From Calycina herbarum (taxonomy: Eukaryota > Ascomycota > Leotiomycetes > Helotiales > Pezizellaceae), in the NCBI GenBank assembly GCA_001414485.1, contig LLEY01000074.1:1-64000 (forward strand): DNA of 64,000 nucleotides, written 5' to 3'. The translations under genes and the position numbers were made by a program. This document shows positions 25,356-36,950 of this stretch, piece by piece (positions within the stretch are counted from its first letter, which is position 1; every line of letters begins with the position of its first letter). The notes under the pieces were generated by a model. It ran no database searches. It worked only from the letters and a program-made list of their open reading frames with translations, and was not told where the DNA came from.

Positions 25356-28329
25356 ATGCTTCTTCGTGGGAGATCCAAGGACAGGACACGCAAAGTCACT
25401 CCTCCTGGTCCGGTTTCCATGTCCAATGAACAATTTGGTAGGCAAACATTCTCTTTCTGGTCCGGGCTTCATTTCACGATGCAATATTTCCTTCTCTTCT
25501 TACTTCAACAACTAATCCTAACTGTGCCCAGCTGATTACCTCGCCGACTTGAGAAGCAACCGCGTTGCACGACCTAGCGGCGCAAGACCTCAACCTGCCA
25601 GCAACCGCCGAGAATCAACAGACAGACCGGGTCCATCAGTGCAACCAGCCGCTCCTACAAACGAAACTTCTGAAAGAACATCTTCCGATTATGGCTCTCG
25701 ATCTGCCAGTGCCATGTCCCATAGACGGGCCCAGTCCTCTCTCTCCACATATTCCGTCTCCTCGAGAACTGGTCGGCAGCTTGCTCAGCAACCCACCAGC
25801 CAGACCTCCCCCGCTCTACCCCTGAAGCCTTCCGAAGTCGTCCCAAGCGCCACATACATTGAAAGAGGCTTGAGATGGATGGAAAAGGAGGAGGCTGTCT
25901 CTTTGAGAGAAGCCATGGAAGATTTGGACATCAAGACGCAAGAAGATGAAGAAGCTCGAGTTCATGCTGCAGCTCAGAATGAGGCATCTGAGCTGGTCTT
26001 CCAACACCAAAACCCCGAAGTTATAAACCCAGATGCGCCATATCGCTACAACGATCATCTCAGAAAAAACAGTTACGCCCATGCAAGAACTCAAAGCGTC
26101 GGCCGCTATGGTGGAATGGGAATTGCCACGGGTTTGGCAAGAGATTTGGCTCCAAGATCAGTTTCTGGTGGATCGAGTTGTAGTGGTGGCATGATGTCTC
26201 CACGAATGCGTGTATCCAGCGGTTCTTCCGACGAGCATGAACGTTGCCTCAGTCCAGATCCAATTCGTCCATCACTTGATTCTATGAGATCAACCACCAG
26301 CACCGGCACGGTAGTAAACACAAAGTCTTATGGTAGCATCATGGGGGCAAGAAAGCTTGGGAGTTCAAGACGACGAAGCAGTGCCAAAAGAAACATCAGT
26401 GGAGAGATTGGCACTACCTTTACGGGTTCTCAGATTTGGGAGGAGCCAGAAGAAAGTACATCTCGAGGTCGAACCACAGAGGACCGAGATGTGCCTGCAC
26501 CACTTCGTTTCAAGCCCCGCAATCCCCTCAGCCGAGTGCAATTTGCGCAAGATGTTGTCGAACCACGGTCTAGTAGCACTCCCCCAGAAAAAACCAAGAA
26601 GCTTCACAAGACAGAGATTCATCAAAATCCTCCAACTCAGTCTAGAAACCCTCTCTACACTGCCAACAGTCTCCCAGTAGTGACGGTGGCCGCAGCCGAA
26701 AAAGACAAAGCCGAACCCGCTACCAAAGATGGACTCGAGATTAGGAGTGATGATATTCGTCAAGCAACAAGCATGCGCTTGAAAGATAGAAGTCCAAAAC
26801 TTCCGACACCTACAGTTGTCAGTGACAAACCAGGTCGTCCAATCGTAAGCTTTGAAAGTAATTGGAAGCCGAAGGAGGCTGATGTAAAGCCAGAAGTGCG
26901 AAGAAGATCACCATTCGATCGACCTGCCGGTCAAAGGCAGAGCATACCTACTCGCTCAGATTCGAAGAATGTCACATCCCCTCTCCCGACAGTTCACATT
27001 CCTGAATCACGCCCAGTCCAAATAACTAACTCTCCAGTCTCTTCGTCACCAACTGCCTATGTGCCTGAATCTCACCCCTCAATCCTCACTATCAAAGCAC
27101 CAGATTCTAAACCTTCAACACCCAAAAGCACTGTTTCTGGACCAAGGCCATCTGCATCAAAGTTCAACTCCCCCCTTTCAAAACCTACCGTTCCTATAGT
27201 CACCACACCACAATCAAGATATACCGTACCTACAATCAATACGCCTCAATCGAGACCTTCAATACCTACAGTAAACATTCCTCAGTCAAAACCTTCAATT
27301 CCTACAATACACACACCACAATCAAGACCATCGCTTCCAACAATCAATGCACCACAAACCAGCCAAGCTATACCAACCATCACTCTGCCAAATTCTCGAC
27401 CTTCGATCCCTACCATCAACGTACCTCAATCAGCTCCCTCCGTCCCAACGATAAATTTCCCGGATGCACCCTCAATATCAGTCTCAGCACCAGGAGTCCC
27501 CACAATCAATGTATCGTCGACGGAGCCACCCAGATCCAATGGTCAAAGGCCTTTACCAGACCCCAAGGCTGCTTCCAGTCGCCCTAAACCACATGGCCAC
27601 GCATCAGTTTCTCGAGGACACTGGTCCCCAGCACCAACTGCAGGCAAAAGAGCCACTGCAACATGCCATCAATGCACTCTACCAATTGAAGGACGTGTAG
27701 TTGCCCTGAGTGGAAAACCAGAACACTTCCACCCAGAATGCTTCATCTGCTTCAACTGCGGCACCGGCCTCGAATCCCTCGAAATCCGCTTCGAGCCCGA
27801 AACAAAACGCGCCGAACGAATCGACCGGATCAAACGTCGAGCCCGAGGCGAAGAAATCCCCGAAATCGAAGGCCAAACCCTAGCAGAAGATGGCGACGAA
27901 CGACTCCGCTTCTTCTGCCATCTCGACTGGCATGAGGCTTTTGCGCCCAAGTGTAAACACTGCAAAACTCCCATTATCGGGGAACATACCATTGCACTTG
28001 GTGAGCATTGGCATTATGGCCATTTCTTCTGCGCTGAATGTGGGGATCCTTTTGAGAAGGGGCAAACGCATATTGAGAAGGATGGGTATGCGTGGTGCTT
28101 GGGGTGTCAGACTAAACGTACGGAGAGAAGGGCGCCGAAGTGTAAGAAGTGCAAGAAACCGGTTATTGGACAGTATGTTCAAGCTCTGGGTGGGGAGTGG
28201 CATGATGAGTGTTTTCGGTGTCATGAGTGTAAGAGTGGATTTGATGATGGGTGTTTTTATCCTAAGGATGTTGGGGGGCAGATGCAGGTGTTGTGTATGC
28301 CGTGCTTGCAGGTGCAGTTGAAGGCTTGA
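25356..28329 (+). CDS. Three-LIM-domain protein (paxillin-like)
   Basis: Exon 1 (25356-25437) and exon 2 (25532-28329) give 959 aa; the join rebuilds MSNEQFADYLADLRSNR. The first ATG reads MLLRGRSKDRTRK. A long Ser/Pro-rich, probably disordered region follows. It includes about eight imperfect 12-14-residue repeats of the type PSIPTINTPQSR (about residues 577-690). Three LIM zinc-binding domains end the protein. The first starts CHQC near residue 738 and carries a charged insertion of about 35 residues before CHLDWHEAF. The second starts CKHC and the third CKKC, ending CMPC. LIM domains bind two zinc ions each and mediate protein contacts. In fungi, paxillin-like Pxl1 and Rho-GAP-linked LIM proteins act at polarised growth sites and the septum. 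Domain call is certain; the cellular role is inferred. Confidence 0.92.
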
Positions 28330-30085
28330 TTCTGGGGCAGTTGTTGCCCTACTCACTGCTGCTCTGCTGTCTGCTTACCATTCTTTAAATTGTTTTCCTT
28401 TTCCTGTTTTGTTTTTTATCCTACGGTACCACACACTCTCTCTTTATAATACATGAGATTACGAGATTATGACAATCGGCTTCTCTTATGTTACATTTCC
28501 TTAAAATCATTTTGGGTTTTTCTGCGGGGGGGCCAAGCTGGATGGATTGAGGTGTTTTGCTTTTTATGTATTGAGTTTATAGCTTTGTTTAGTCTGTAAT
28601 TTTGCGAATTTGAGAGTTTATTTGTCTACATATTAGATTTGACTTCGAGATTTCTGATCTAATTTCTCCATTGCTGTCTTTTTCTTGGTGAACGAGCAAA
28701 ATAGATGTACCCGGTGGTACAGGTTTGGGAGTATTGAAGGAATCATGGCGAGGATGGGGTGTTTTTAGTGCGTTTTCGATGGTGGTGGAAGATTCGACAG
28801 TAGTAAGTGTTGGTGAGTTTGTTTACTACTTAGAGAGAGGAATTGGGAGAGCAAAAGGAAGGGGTGTTGGTTGTGGCTGTGGCTGAGTATTCGTTGTCGC
28901 TTTGGTATGAGCTGCTTGTTTATGAACTCGTAGAATTGGAGACCAGTGAAGCAAGGTTTTCATTTTGGGTAATGTCTTCAATTGTCGGTGTTGATGTGCT
29001 TATATATGAGATGACTCCTTGTTTTGAGAGCTTTTTCTACAGTGGTGGTATTTATTCTAGGCGTTTTTGGTTTTTAAATTTGTAATTTAGATGAGGAGAA
29101 TTCAAGGGGATATGGGGAAGTAATCGTTCAGAGCACACCACCCAATCTGTTGTATACTAATAGTCACTCTTACTGTAGGTGTAGCTTTGATAGAAGAGAG
29201 TGCCACCTTTGATAGTCTTGAAGAATCGGAAAGTTAGGAAGTGATTTGATCAAGGTTTGAGCTAAGATGGAAGGTTTCTTCGGAAGAATATTTTGTGTTT
29301 TATCGAGGAGAGTAGTTTTGAAGCCGTTTCTTGGTTTTGGATATTTCTGAATTGATAAAGTTATACGAAATTATTTGAATTAATATACAAGATTTACGGG
29401 AAGAATTGAGATGACTGGAATTGACTTCATTTTAGATATCATACGCTACTGTGTTTAAATTATTTAATTAATTAGACGGGGATTGTTTGGATGCACGATG
29501 TTAGCCACGACCTCTTCTGGGTCTCCATACCCTCGTGTAATTTAACCTCTTTCGTTTTAAATCCTCGTCCTGTCTCTTTTTTTTAATATCGATCCACTCT
29601 GTTAAAAGAAAGGCGTGGTTTTCTCATGACTGTACAATAATCGAGTTCAAATCCCGAAGCCATCCATTTAGGGTATACAAGATGCAGCTTCAGGTAAGCA
29701 ACCCCGTCGTACCCCGCGGAGAAAGAACTTCCGTTTCACAAGTACATGATATGGACGCAATTTTGTCTATTATTGGAAGCTTTTGATTACTCTTGATCGA
29801 ATTTAGAATCGTCGTGTTTGATTTATAATCATTGAGAATGGGGAATTCGTTGGAGATGATGTGATGTCATTTGATGAGAATTTAGTATTTACTTAAGTGG
29901 TTTCCTACATATATCTTCCCAGTTTGTCCAAATAGTTTTCCAAAATAACACTTCCACATCAATTCCATAATAACTCAATCTTGGTTGCTGTTTAGACTGG
30001 AAAGTCAATATCCCAATCACTTCACTCACATACTCCAACAAACCCCACATTCAGCTCCATCCCCCTCAAAAGCAAAACAAAAACC
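28330..30085. other. Intergenic, no gene seen
   Basis: A T-rich 3' flank of the LIM gene, then AT-rich DNA. Near 29620-29670 a stretch resembles the 3' half of a tRNA (TTCAAAT loop) but lacks a matching 5' half. No gene is called. Confidence 0.5.
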
Positions 30086-30916
30086 ATGGCAAACGCCCAA
30101 GACGAAGCAACAGCCCTCTACGGTTGGACAGCAGTCCCCCGGGACCTCCCAGTCCTCCTAAAAACCTCTCTGGAAGCCCAAAGCCCAGCACCGCATTATC
30201 CCATCACTTCCCTCCCACTCCCCACAACACCCCTTGCCAACCAAGCACTCAAGCACGCCCGCGAATCCCTCCCAAAACCAACTCTTCATCACAGTCTCCG
30301 CGTATTCTCCTACGGCATCGCGATCCTCAAACATGCATTCCCCACCTGGCTCACACCCTCCTTTGAAGAAACCTATTTCCTAACATGTATGTTTCACGAT
30401 ATCGGTACGACACCTGAGAATATCTCTGCTACAAAGATGTCTTTTGAGTTTTATGGTGGGTTTTTGGTTAAGGAATCCTTGACGGAATGGGGAAGTGAAA
30501 AGGGACAGATGGAGAGTGTTGTTGAAAGTGTGATCAGACATCAGGATTTGGGTACTACGGGGACGCTTTCTAAGAGTGAGTTGCTCCCTTTTTCCTTCTT
30601 CACCTTTTCTTATTCTGATTTACCGAATACGAGAGAAACAATGGGAGCTAACGTCCAAGAAGTGGGTGCATTAATTCAACTAGCAACCCTCTTCGACAAC
30701 GTGGGTCAAAACCCAGAACTCGTTTCTGAAAAGACAATTGAGGCCGTAGTTACAGCGTATCCGCGCTTGGGATGGAGCACTTGTTTTGCGGCTACGATTC
30801 GGCAGGAGAATGAGTTGAAACCTTGGAGTCATACTACTCATCTTGGAAAGAGTGATTTTCCCGAGGGAGTGTTGGATAATAAGTTGATGGAGAAATGGGA
30901 TAGTACGGGATTGTAA
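30086..30916 (+). CDS. HD-domain cyanamide hydratase-like protein
   Basis: Probable exons are 30086-30575 and 30660-30916 (248 aa). A GTGAGT at 30576 and an AG at 30658-30659 delimit an 84-nt stretch that keeps frame, so the unspliced frame is also open (276 aa). Splicing gives GTLSKKVGALIQLATLFDNVG, which fits the family better. HD-superfamily metal ligands are visible: HHSLRVF (His68 or His69), CMFHDIG (His104-Asp105) and IRHQD (His152). The order matches fungal and yeast Ddi2/Ddi3-type cyanamide hydratases, which convert cyanamide to urea with zinc. Many fungal homologues have unknown substrates. It stands alone with no obvious pathway partner. Confidence 0.85.
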   Translation: MANAQDEATALYGWTAVPRDLPVLLKTSLEAQSPAPHYPITSLPLPTTPLANQALKHARESLPKPTLHHSLRVFSYGIAILKHAFPTWLTPSFEETYFLTCMFHDIGTTPENISATKMSFEFYGGFLVKESLTEWGSEKGQMESVVESVIRHQDLGTTGTLSKSELLPFSFFTFSYSDLPNTRETMGANVQEVGALIQLATLFDNVGQNPELVSEKTIEAVVTAYPRLGWSTCFAATIRQENELKPWSHTTHLGKSDFPEGVLDNKLMEKWDSTGL

Positions 30917-31741
30917 GATGTTTTAGGAGGAAAAGAGGGAGCAGAAGAAGAAAGTAAAGGGTTGCAATTGTGAAATTGTCCATAGGGTGATTTATGAGGA
31001 GGTAATCTAATACAGTGTTATTGAATCCAATTTTTGAGGATACGCAATATTTCCTGGCCCATTTTAAGATCCCGCTCCAAGACTGCACAGGAGTTGCAGA
31101 TTGTAAACCACTAGAAAAGTGTATAGGAGACGTATAGTATAGCAGGCTTAGTATTTGAAGACTTTGATTACTGAATATATTTGCCTTCAGGAGGTCCTCT
31201 CTTATTTTGGTTGAGATACTCAAGTTTCATCAAACCCGTAGACTTCTCTAGACCAGATATCTTGGGAGAGTTCAAGTTGATTGTTTCAACTATTTAGCGT
31301 TATTTTTTATTGTCCCAAGTGTTTAGAATGGTTTACTGAATCACCCTAGAAAGCTTGGAGAATGCGCTCTGGAGGAAGATACGAACCTGAAGTATTTACT
31401 GCCGCTTTTATTGTCCTTCCGAAGGGAGTTCCCCTTTTGCATCCCGTGACTTCCCGTGACTTTGAACAGTAAAACTTCGGAGTCAATCTCAGTAAAGAAA
31501 GAAATATATGTTATAGTTTTATCTTTGAATAAGTTGACAGAGAGTAAGATCACGTGCGAGCCACTAGTCAGGGGTTCTTTCCCGATAAGCGATAACGACT
31601 CGGGGGCAATGTTTGGCCGAGGCAAATGGAGAAGTCCCCGTTTTCTCTCACTCACACTGCCCCACCACCACCACTCAGAAAGGGTGGCTATCTATGCAAT
31701 TCCTCACCGCCGAAAGACTTTGAAGGGAATCAGAGTGCAGA
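30917..31741. other. Intergenic with a MITE copy
   Basis: 3' flank of the hydratase gene, the MITE-family copy at about 31250-31425, and the promoter of the thioesterase gene. No other gene is seen. Confidence 0.5.
31250..31425. mobile_element. MITE family copy A (left end degraded)
   Basis: The right terminal segment GTATTTACTGCCGCTTTTA (about 31392-31410) matches the shared terminus of the family. Inside lie the family motifs ACCCTAGAAAGCTTGG and GTTGATTGTTTCAACTATTTAG. The left terminal repeat is not recognisable. Confidence 0.6.
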
Positions 31742-32680
31742 ATGTTCTTGGCACCCCGATTGTTGAGGCCGGTAGCCTCTGCCTCGCTCGGCCCACGAAG
31801 CATCTTCTCGGGAACAGCGATACCACGGAATTTTGCCATCCGCCCAAGAAATTTCACCACCAGTACGACATTTCGCTTTGCAGAAGGTAGGCAGACCAGA
31901 TTAACTCTTCTAGAAGGTCAATATTAACATATTTTTCTGATAGCTACCCTCCCCCCACGTCCAGCCTCCTTCTTTCGGAGGACTATCAAGTTCGTTGCAA
32001 TAGCAGCCTTCTTCACAACAACCGGCTTCCTCATCGCCGCAATGCCAGCAATTAAAGCCGCCCAGGAGTTTCTGAATCCCCCAACAGATGCAGAAACTCT
32101 TACAATGTTCATCCCAACCGACGATATAGAGCGCGAAATCGAAGAGTTCATCCAGAGCCATCCTCTTGCCGTCGAACTGCGCTCAAAACCAGAAATGTCC
32201 GAATCGAGACCACACATGAAAGTCCCCGAGTCTTTTCGGAGGAATAACCTTACGGCAGGCACATTAATGGGACCGGGAAGAGTCGCAGTGCCGCCTTTTT
32301 TCTGGAATGAGCAGGGAGGAAAGAGTATGGTGTCGATTTCATACGTGGGCGAGGAGTTGTGTGGACATCCGGGAATTATACATGGCGGATTTCTGGCAAC
32401 TATGTTGGATGAGGGTTTGGCAAGATGTTGCTTTGCTGCTCTTCCAAACAAGATTGGTATGACTGCGAATTTGAACATCAACTACAAATCTCCAGCACCA
32501 GCAGGAGTTTATGTCGTTTTGAGGGCAAAGACCACCAAAGTTGAAGGGAGAAAGGCATGGGTGGAAGGACATATTGAGACTCTGGTTGCGGAAGGGGAGA
32601 AGCCAGTCATTTTGGCAGAGGCATCTGCCCTGTTTATTGAGCCAAGAGCAGCAGCTGTAAGTTTCTTCCGATCCGTGTAA
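31742..32680 (+). CDS. Hotdog-fold thioesterase (4HBT/PaaI type), probably mitochondrial
   Basis: Exons 31742-31886 and 31944-32680 join in frame to 293 aa. The first 55 residues are rich in Arg, Ser and Thr without acidic residues, as in a mitochondrial presequence. A hydrophobic segment (VAIAAFFTTTGFLIAAMPA, about residues 66-84) follows and is a likely inner-membrane anchor. The hotdog domain then shows GHPGIIHGGFLATMLDE, the HGG(F)xxxxxDE signature of 4HBT/PaaI thioesterases acting on acyl-CoA-type thioesters. A GTAAGT at about 32656 could start a further 3' intron, but the stop at 32678-32680 gives a normal length. A second, unrelated-looking hotdog protein lies at 51596-52159. Confidence 0.88.
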
Positions 32681-33539
32681 GAGATTCGGTCTTTGCTTTT
32701 CGTACACTTCCTCATTACTTCAAATCTTCTGGGACAATAAAAAGTATTGTTCGAGACGATTTGGAAAAATGGGAGATTAGCTTTCTTGATTCTTCCAAGA
32801 CTTTTGGAACAGTGCCCTCTTTCCAACATATCTGACAAATCATCTAGACCATGACACGAGTATATCCCGTTCAGTAACTGCAAATCATACCCAATTAGGA
32901 TTTCAAAGGAAGTCCGGAACATTGTACGCTTCCTAATTTACGCTACCAAGTTCTACAGCGATATCACTACATTCGAACCCACCCCTCGACCAAAAGTAGA
33001 AAGAAGTCAAGCATAAAGCGGAGTCTATAGAAGGATGATTGACAATTGAGCTGAAAAAGGGGCCTAGATTTTGTATAACAAACCATAGATTTGAAATGCT
33101 ACTGCTGTGGTACCGGCTGAAATACCGCCTTCTCTTTATAGAAGGTCTGTAGAACGAGGATCCTCATCACCCACATACAACCACCATCTATCTAATCCCG
33201 AAGCTGTCTCAACACAATTAACTATATAATATATGAACCTTCCCACTTTATCCTTTCCCTCTCAAACGTCAGCCTGGAACTTATTCAAATCATTCTCCAT
33301 GTGATAGATCCTGCCCTCCAAGACTATCTGAGACCCCTGCAATCAAGCCTCCGAATTACGCAACCGCACCCCTGCCAACTTTTCAATCGCAACTTGCGCC
33401 TAGCTACAGGAGTAGTGGAAAAGGAATTCCTACCTACTTCATGTTCCGATTCCTTATAAAAGGATTCAAGTCCCTCTTCTCCTCCAGCTCCCAAACCCCA
33501 ACCTCAACACCAAAAGAAGCTCCTCAAGAAGTCCTCACA
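32681..33539. other. Intergenic, no gene seen
   Basis: 3' flank of the thioesterase gene and promoter of the APS kinase gene. An in-frame upstream ATG of the APS kinase lies at 33441. Nothing else is recognised. Confidence 0.5.
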
Positions 33540-34319
33540 ATGGCGACGTACGTTCTTCCCCTCCCAAAGTATACCCCGCCAACCCCCACATCTTCTCAGA
33601 AAAACAAAAATATGAAAGACAACTTTGACTAACGAGAACCTTTTGGGACAGTAACATCACATGGCACGAAGGCCTCTCCCGCTCCGAACGCAACACCCTC
33701 CGCAAACAAAAGGGCTTCACAATTTGGTTCACAGGCCTCTCCGCGTCCGGGAAATCAACCATCGCGACAGCGCTTGAGCAACATCTTTTGCACCTCGATC
33801 TCGCGGCCTACAGACTAGATGGTGACAATGTGCGGTTCGGATTGAACAAGGACTTGGGATTCAATGAGAAGGATCGTAATGAGAATATCAGACGGATTGG
33901 TGAGGTGAGTTTGACTACGCATAAGTGAGATGTGAGAGAGAAACTAATGTGTTTGGAAATAGGTAGCAAAGCTATTCGCAGATTCCTCAACCATAGCCCT
34001 AACCTCCTTCATCTCACCCTACATCGCCGACCGAAAAATCGCACGAGATCTCCACTCCTCAGATAAAGGAGATGCACTTCCCTTCATCGAGTGCTTTGTT
34101 GATATCCCAGTCGAGGTTGCCGAGGCAAGAGATCCAAAGGGATTGTACAAGAAGGCGAGAGCTGGGGAGATTCCAAACTTCACAGGTATTAGTGCTCCAT
34201 ATGAGGCTCCTGTTGATCCGGAGATTCACATCAGAAACGATAAAGTGACGGTTGAGGAGGCGGTTGCGAAGATCATGGAGTATTTGTATGCCAAGGAGTT
34301 GATCCCTAAGAAGGCATAG
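33540..34319 (+). CDS. MET14: Adenylyl-sulfate kinase (APS kinase)
   Basis: Three exons, 33540-33547, 33652-33904 and 33963-34319, give 205 aa. The first exon codes only Met-Ala and two bases of Thr; splicing rebuilds [17 protein letters not shown], the expected fungal start. The P-loop GLSASGKST (residues 31-39) precedes [17 protein letters not shown] and SPYIADR, both typical of APS kinase. The enzyme phosphorylates adenosine 5'-phosphosulfate to PAPS with ATP in cytosolic sulfate assimilation, before reduction to sulfite for Met and Cys synthesis. An in-frame ATG at 33441 would add 33 residues (MFRFLIKGFKSLFSSSS...) if transcription starts far enough upstream. No frame defects. Confidence 0.95.
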
Positions 34320-34663
34320 ATAGACAAATACCTGGTGATCATGTTGATAGGGGCAATCACATGCTGTTCATAGACTTGGAGTCATGCCTCTGAAATGAGT
34401 GAGCCGAGTCTGGTGAAATTTCATTGTTCTAAATGAACTAGGTTAATTACCTTGATTTCCCTAGAGGTTTGGAATAACGAGAGAGGTAGGCAGGTACGAA
34501 CCTGAAGCGTTTACTGCCACTTCTACCGTCCATTGCGAGCGGCTATATCTTTGAGCTTTTGATGATAATCGTAGGATTGAATTCGTGATGTTTGGAGTCT
34601 TCCACAAGTGCTACAATGCTTTAAACAATTGCGCCAATTCAAGCCTTTCCCGATCCATGCTAT
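34320..34663. other. Convergent intergenic gap with partial MITE
   Basis: Short region between the convergent APS kinase and V-ATPase subunit C genes. About 34420-34540 carries a partial MITE copy (B) with right end GCGTTTACTGCCACTTCTA. Confidence 0.55.
34420..34540. mobile_element. MITE family copy B (partial)
   Basis: Right half of the family: the internal motif CCCTAGAGGTTTGG, then GGCAGGTACGAACCTGAAGC, then the terminus TTTACTGCCACTTCTACC ending near CATTGCGAGC. The left terminal repeat is missing. Confidence 0.6.
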
Positions 34664-36054
34664 CTATAAAACCTCAAACTCGTAATAAACATAGGCAGTG
34701 TACTCGCTGCCTTCTCCATGAGAACCAACACCCGCGGCGGCCATTTCAGATGATAATGCTGAATCATCCTTCGTCACCTTCCCTTTGCTATCTCGTCCAA
34801 ATGCATTTCCGCCCAAGTATGAATATGTCGAATCGAGCGAAATCTTTGCCTTTTTGGCAAGCTTGGGCGTTGTCTATAATCATTAGCCCCAGTTCTCCCA
34901 CTATTCTTTCGAGCTCAGCATACCTTGACCAATCCACAAACAAAATCCAGAGGCAAACCATAACGCAAAACTGTTTCAACGAATACCCGCAGAGTGAGGA
35001 CGTGAATCCATATCATGACAGCTTCGCTCCACCCAGTTCTGGCCAGTCTTAATGCCTCTCCCCAAACCTTTCTCTCATCCCTGCTCACTCTCTCCACTTC
35101 CTTCCTTTCCTCCTCCTTTCCACCCTCAACATACTTGTAATCCCTGGGTGTCCATTTCATCTCTCTGCACTTGTGTTGGAACTCGGCGCTGTGCTTTTTG
35201 AAGCTGGTAACTGCGTATAAGGTAAATTCTTCGTCGTGTGCGACTTCGACAGATGATCGTGGCACAACCATTGGAGAGATAGTTTCATAGGTTTTGAGGA
35301 ATTCCTTCTTGACATTCGAAGGGACTACGACGAGGTGGGTTTCGAGGTATTCGGAGTTTTGGATCAATAATTTCGGATCGACGACTGGCGTGAGTGATTT
35401 TGTGGAGAGGTTTCCCCTGTATGCTATGTCAGAGTTGTAGTCATGGAGTAGGCAGAAATACGAACGTTTGTTTTCTCTGCAAAGCTGTGAGGTTTGTCTT
35501 GACTCCATTGTACTGGCTGACTTTGGACTTGACATCATTATCGATGCTTACAAGCTCCTGTTGGGAAGTTAGTCAAGCCAGAACGTACTGTAACTCCACG
35601 AACCTTTTGCAGCGAGTCGATAAGCTCGGCGAGGGGTTTATCCGCTCGATACTTGACTTTGTTCCAGGTAAACGACCGCAGGTATTGATCGGCTGGCTCT
35701 AATCGGAGGGGTCAGCATAACCCGTAACCAGTACCCCACTGAACACCACCTACTGTCATTGACTGTTTTCTGCTGGGCTATCTTGACCTCGTCTCCTTCC
35801 AACAAACCCCGGAGCGAGTCTCCAACCTTGGCTACCACACCATTACACGCATTCTCGAGCTTCGCAAGGTCGTCTGCTTGTTGTACCAAAGCATCCAAAG
35901 TGCCAATCTTGAATTCCGGTATCTTAAAGGGAGCAACGGCACCGTTGTTTGTGGTGATAGTGGAACGTAATGCTGCGAGAGCTTCCTCTTTATCGTTGGA
36001 GGGTACGATCGAGGTGGGTAGGGAAACCAGCAAGTACTTCGTAGGTTCCGACAT
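34664..36054 (-). CDS. VMA5: V-type ATPase subunit C
   Basis: Five exons on the minus strand, 36054-35754, 35698-35604, 35557-35466, 35416-34924 and 34873-34664, join in frame to 396 aa, close to the usual size (about 390). The start MSEPTKYLLVSLPTSI, the mid segment TWNKVKYRADKPLAELID and the end AYVYYEFEV are characteristic. Subunit C is a peripheral-stalk component of the V1 sector that links stator stalks and is released when the pump disassembles under glucose starvation. The pump acidifies the vacuole and endomembranes. Two donors are GTTCGT, less common but in frame. The last 70 codons lie in their own exon. Convergent with APS kinase. Confidence 0.95.
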
Positions 36055-36358
36055 GATTTCTGCTGGAGTCGCCTTGTTTTGGAGAGGAATTGGCGGGCAG
36101 CACCCAAGGGCACCTGTAGTTGTAGTTATTGCTTTTCCTGGAGGAGTCTGCGAGGAAGGTGGAGGAGCTCAAGCTTGGAGCTGCTGCTGCCATCTCGATA
36201 AAGAAAGTGCCCGTGCACCACCTTATGTCAGCCTCAACCTCAGGAAACGACATATTTTCAGAATTCACTTCACAACCTATTCCTATCTTTGGTCAAGAAT
36301 TGCCACAAGCTATGCACTTGGCTATCATCGGCTTTCGAGATTTTCTCCTGATGCCACC

Positions 36359-36567
36359 TCACGATGGCCATTAAAAGCGGCAGTAAATACTTTAGGTTTG
36401 TACCTACCTACCTATCTCGTTGTTTCAACTGTTTAGGGTAATTGAAGCTAACTGTTCCAGCTATCCAAGTTGATTTGAATTTTTCTATGTATAGAATAGT
36501 TTAATTGGATTGCCTCAGAAAGCTGGGACAATGAGCTATCTCCTGCCACCTGTAATGTTCACCGCGA
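36359..36567. mobile_element. MITE family copy C, 209 bp with 6-bp flanking repeat
   Basis: Starts TCACGATGGCCATTAAAAGC and ends with the inverse form CACCTGTAATGTTCACCGCGA. The 6-bp direct repeat GCCACC lies at 36353-36358 and 36568-36573, a likely target duplication. The interior is AT-rich and non-coding. Confidence 0.75.
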
Positions 36568-36730
36568 GCCACCTTGGAAGTGACGAATTACGAAGAGAGG
36601 CTCTTGAAAGAGGCCAAAAACCCATGGAGTCAGTGCTGTACTGGCCTGTTGACATGGCTGGTTAGGGGCATCAAGTGGAATCTCATTTCTACACATTCAC
36701 TGCATCTTTGAATAACCTTGACCGGGGCTC

Positions 36731-36950
36731 TGGATGGACCTTCAAGTGGCAGCAGATACTTCGGACTCGCACCTATTTACCTAGCTCTCATCATTCCAAC
36801 CTTCTGCGGACATTCAAGGTAGTTGTCCTATAGCCTTGGAACAATTTAACATTAATCCTGGTGTTTTAGAACAACCAAGTTCAATTGTCCCAAAGTACTT
36901 GGTAATTGAGAAGGTTAGAACAACGAGCTATTTACTGCCGAGCTCGCTAT
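36731..36950. mobile_element. MITE family copy D
   Basis: Left end TGGATGGACCTTCAAGTGGC and right end GAGCTATTTACTGCCGAGC match the family ends with several mismatches. Inside are CAATTGTCCCAAAGTACTTGG and GTTAGAACAACGAG, also found in copy H. Confidence 0.6.

Noticed and set aside
29610..29670. tRNA-like T-arm (TTCAAAT loop) and CCATCCA end on the plus strand
   Set aside because: No matching 5' acceptor strand or D-arm was found upstream, and the T-stem has a mismatch.
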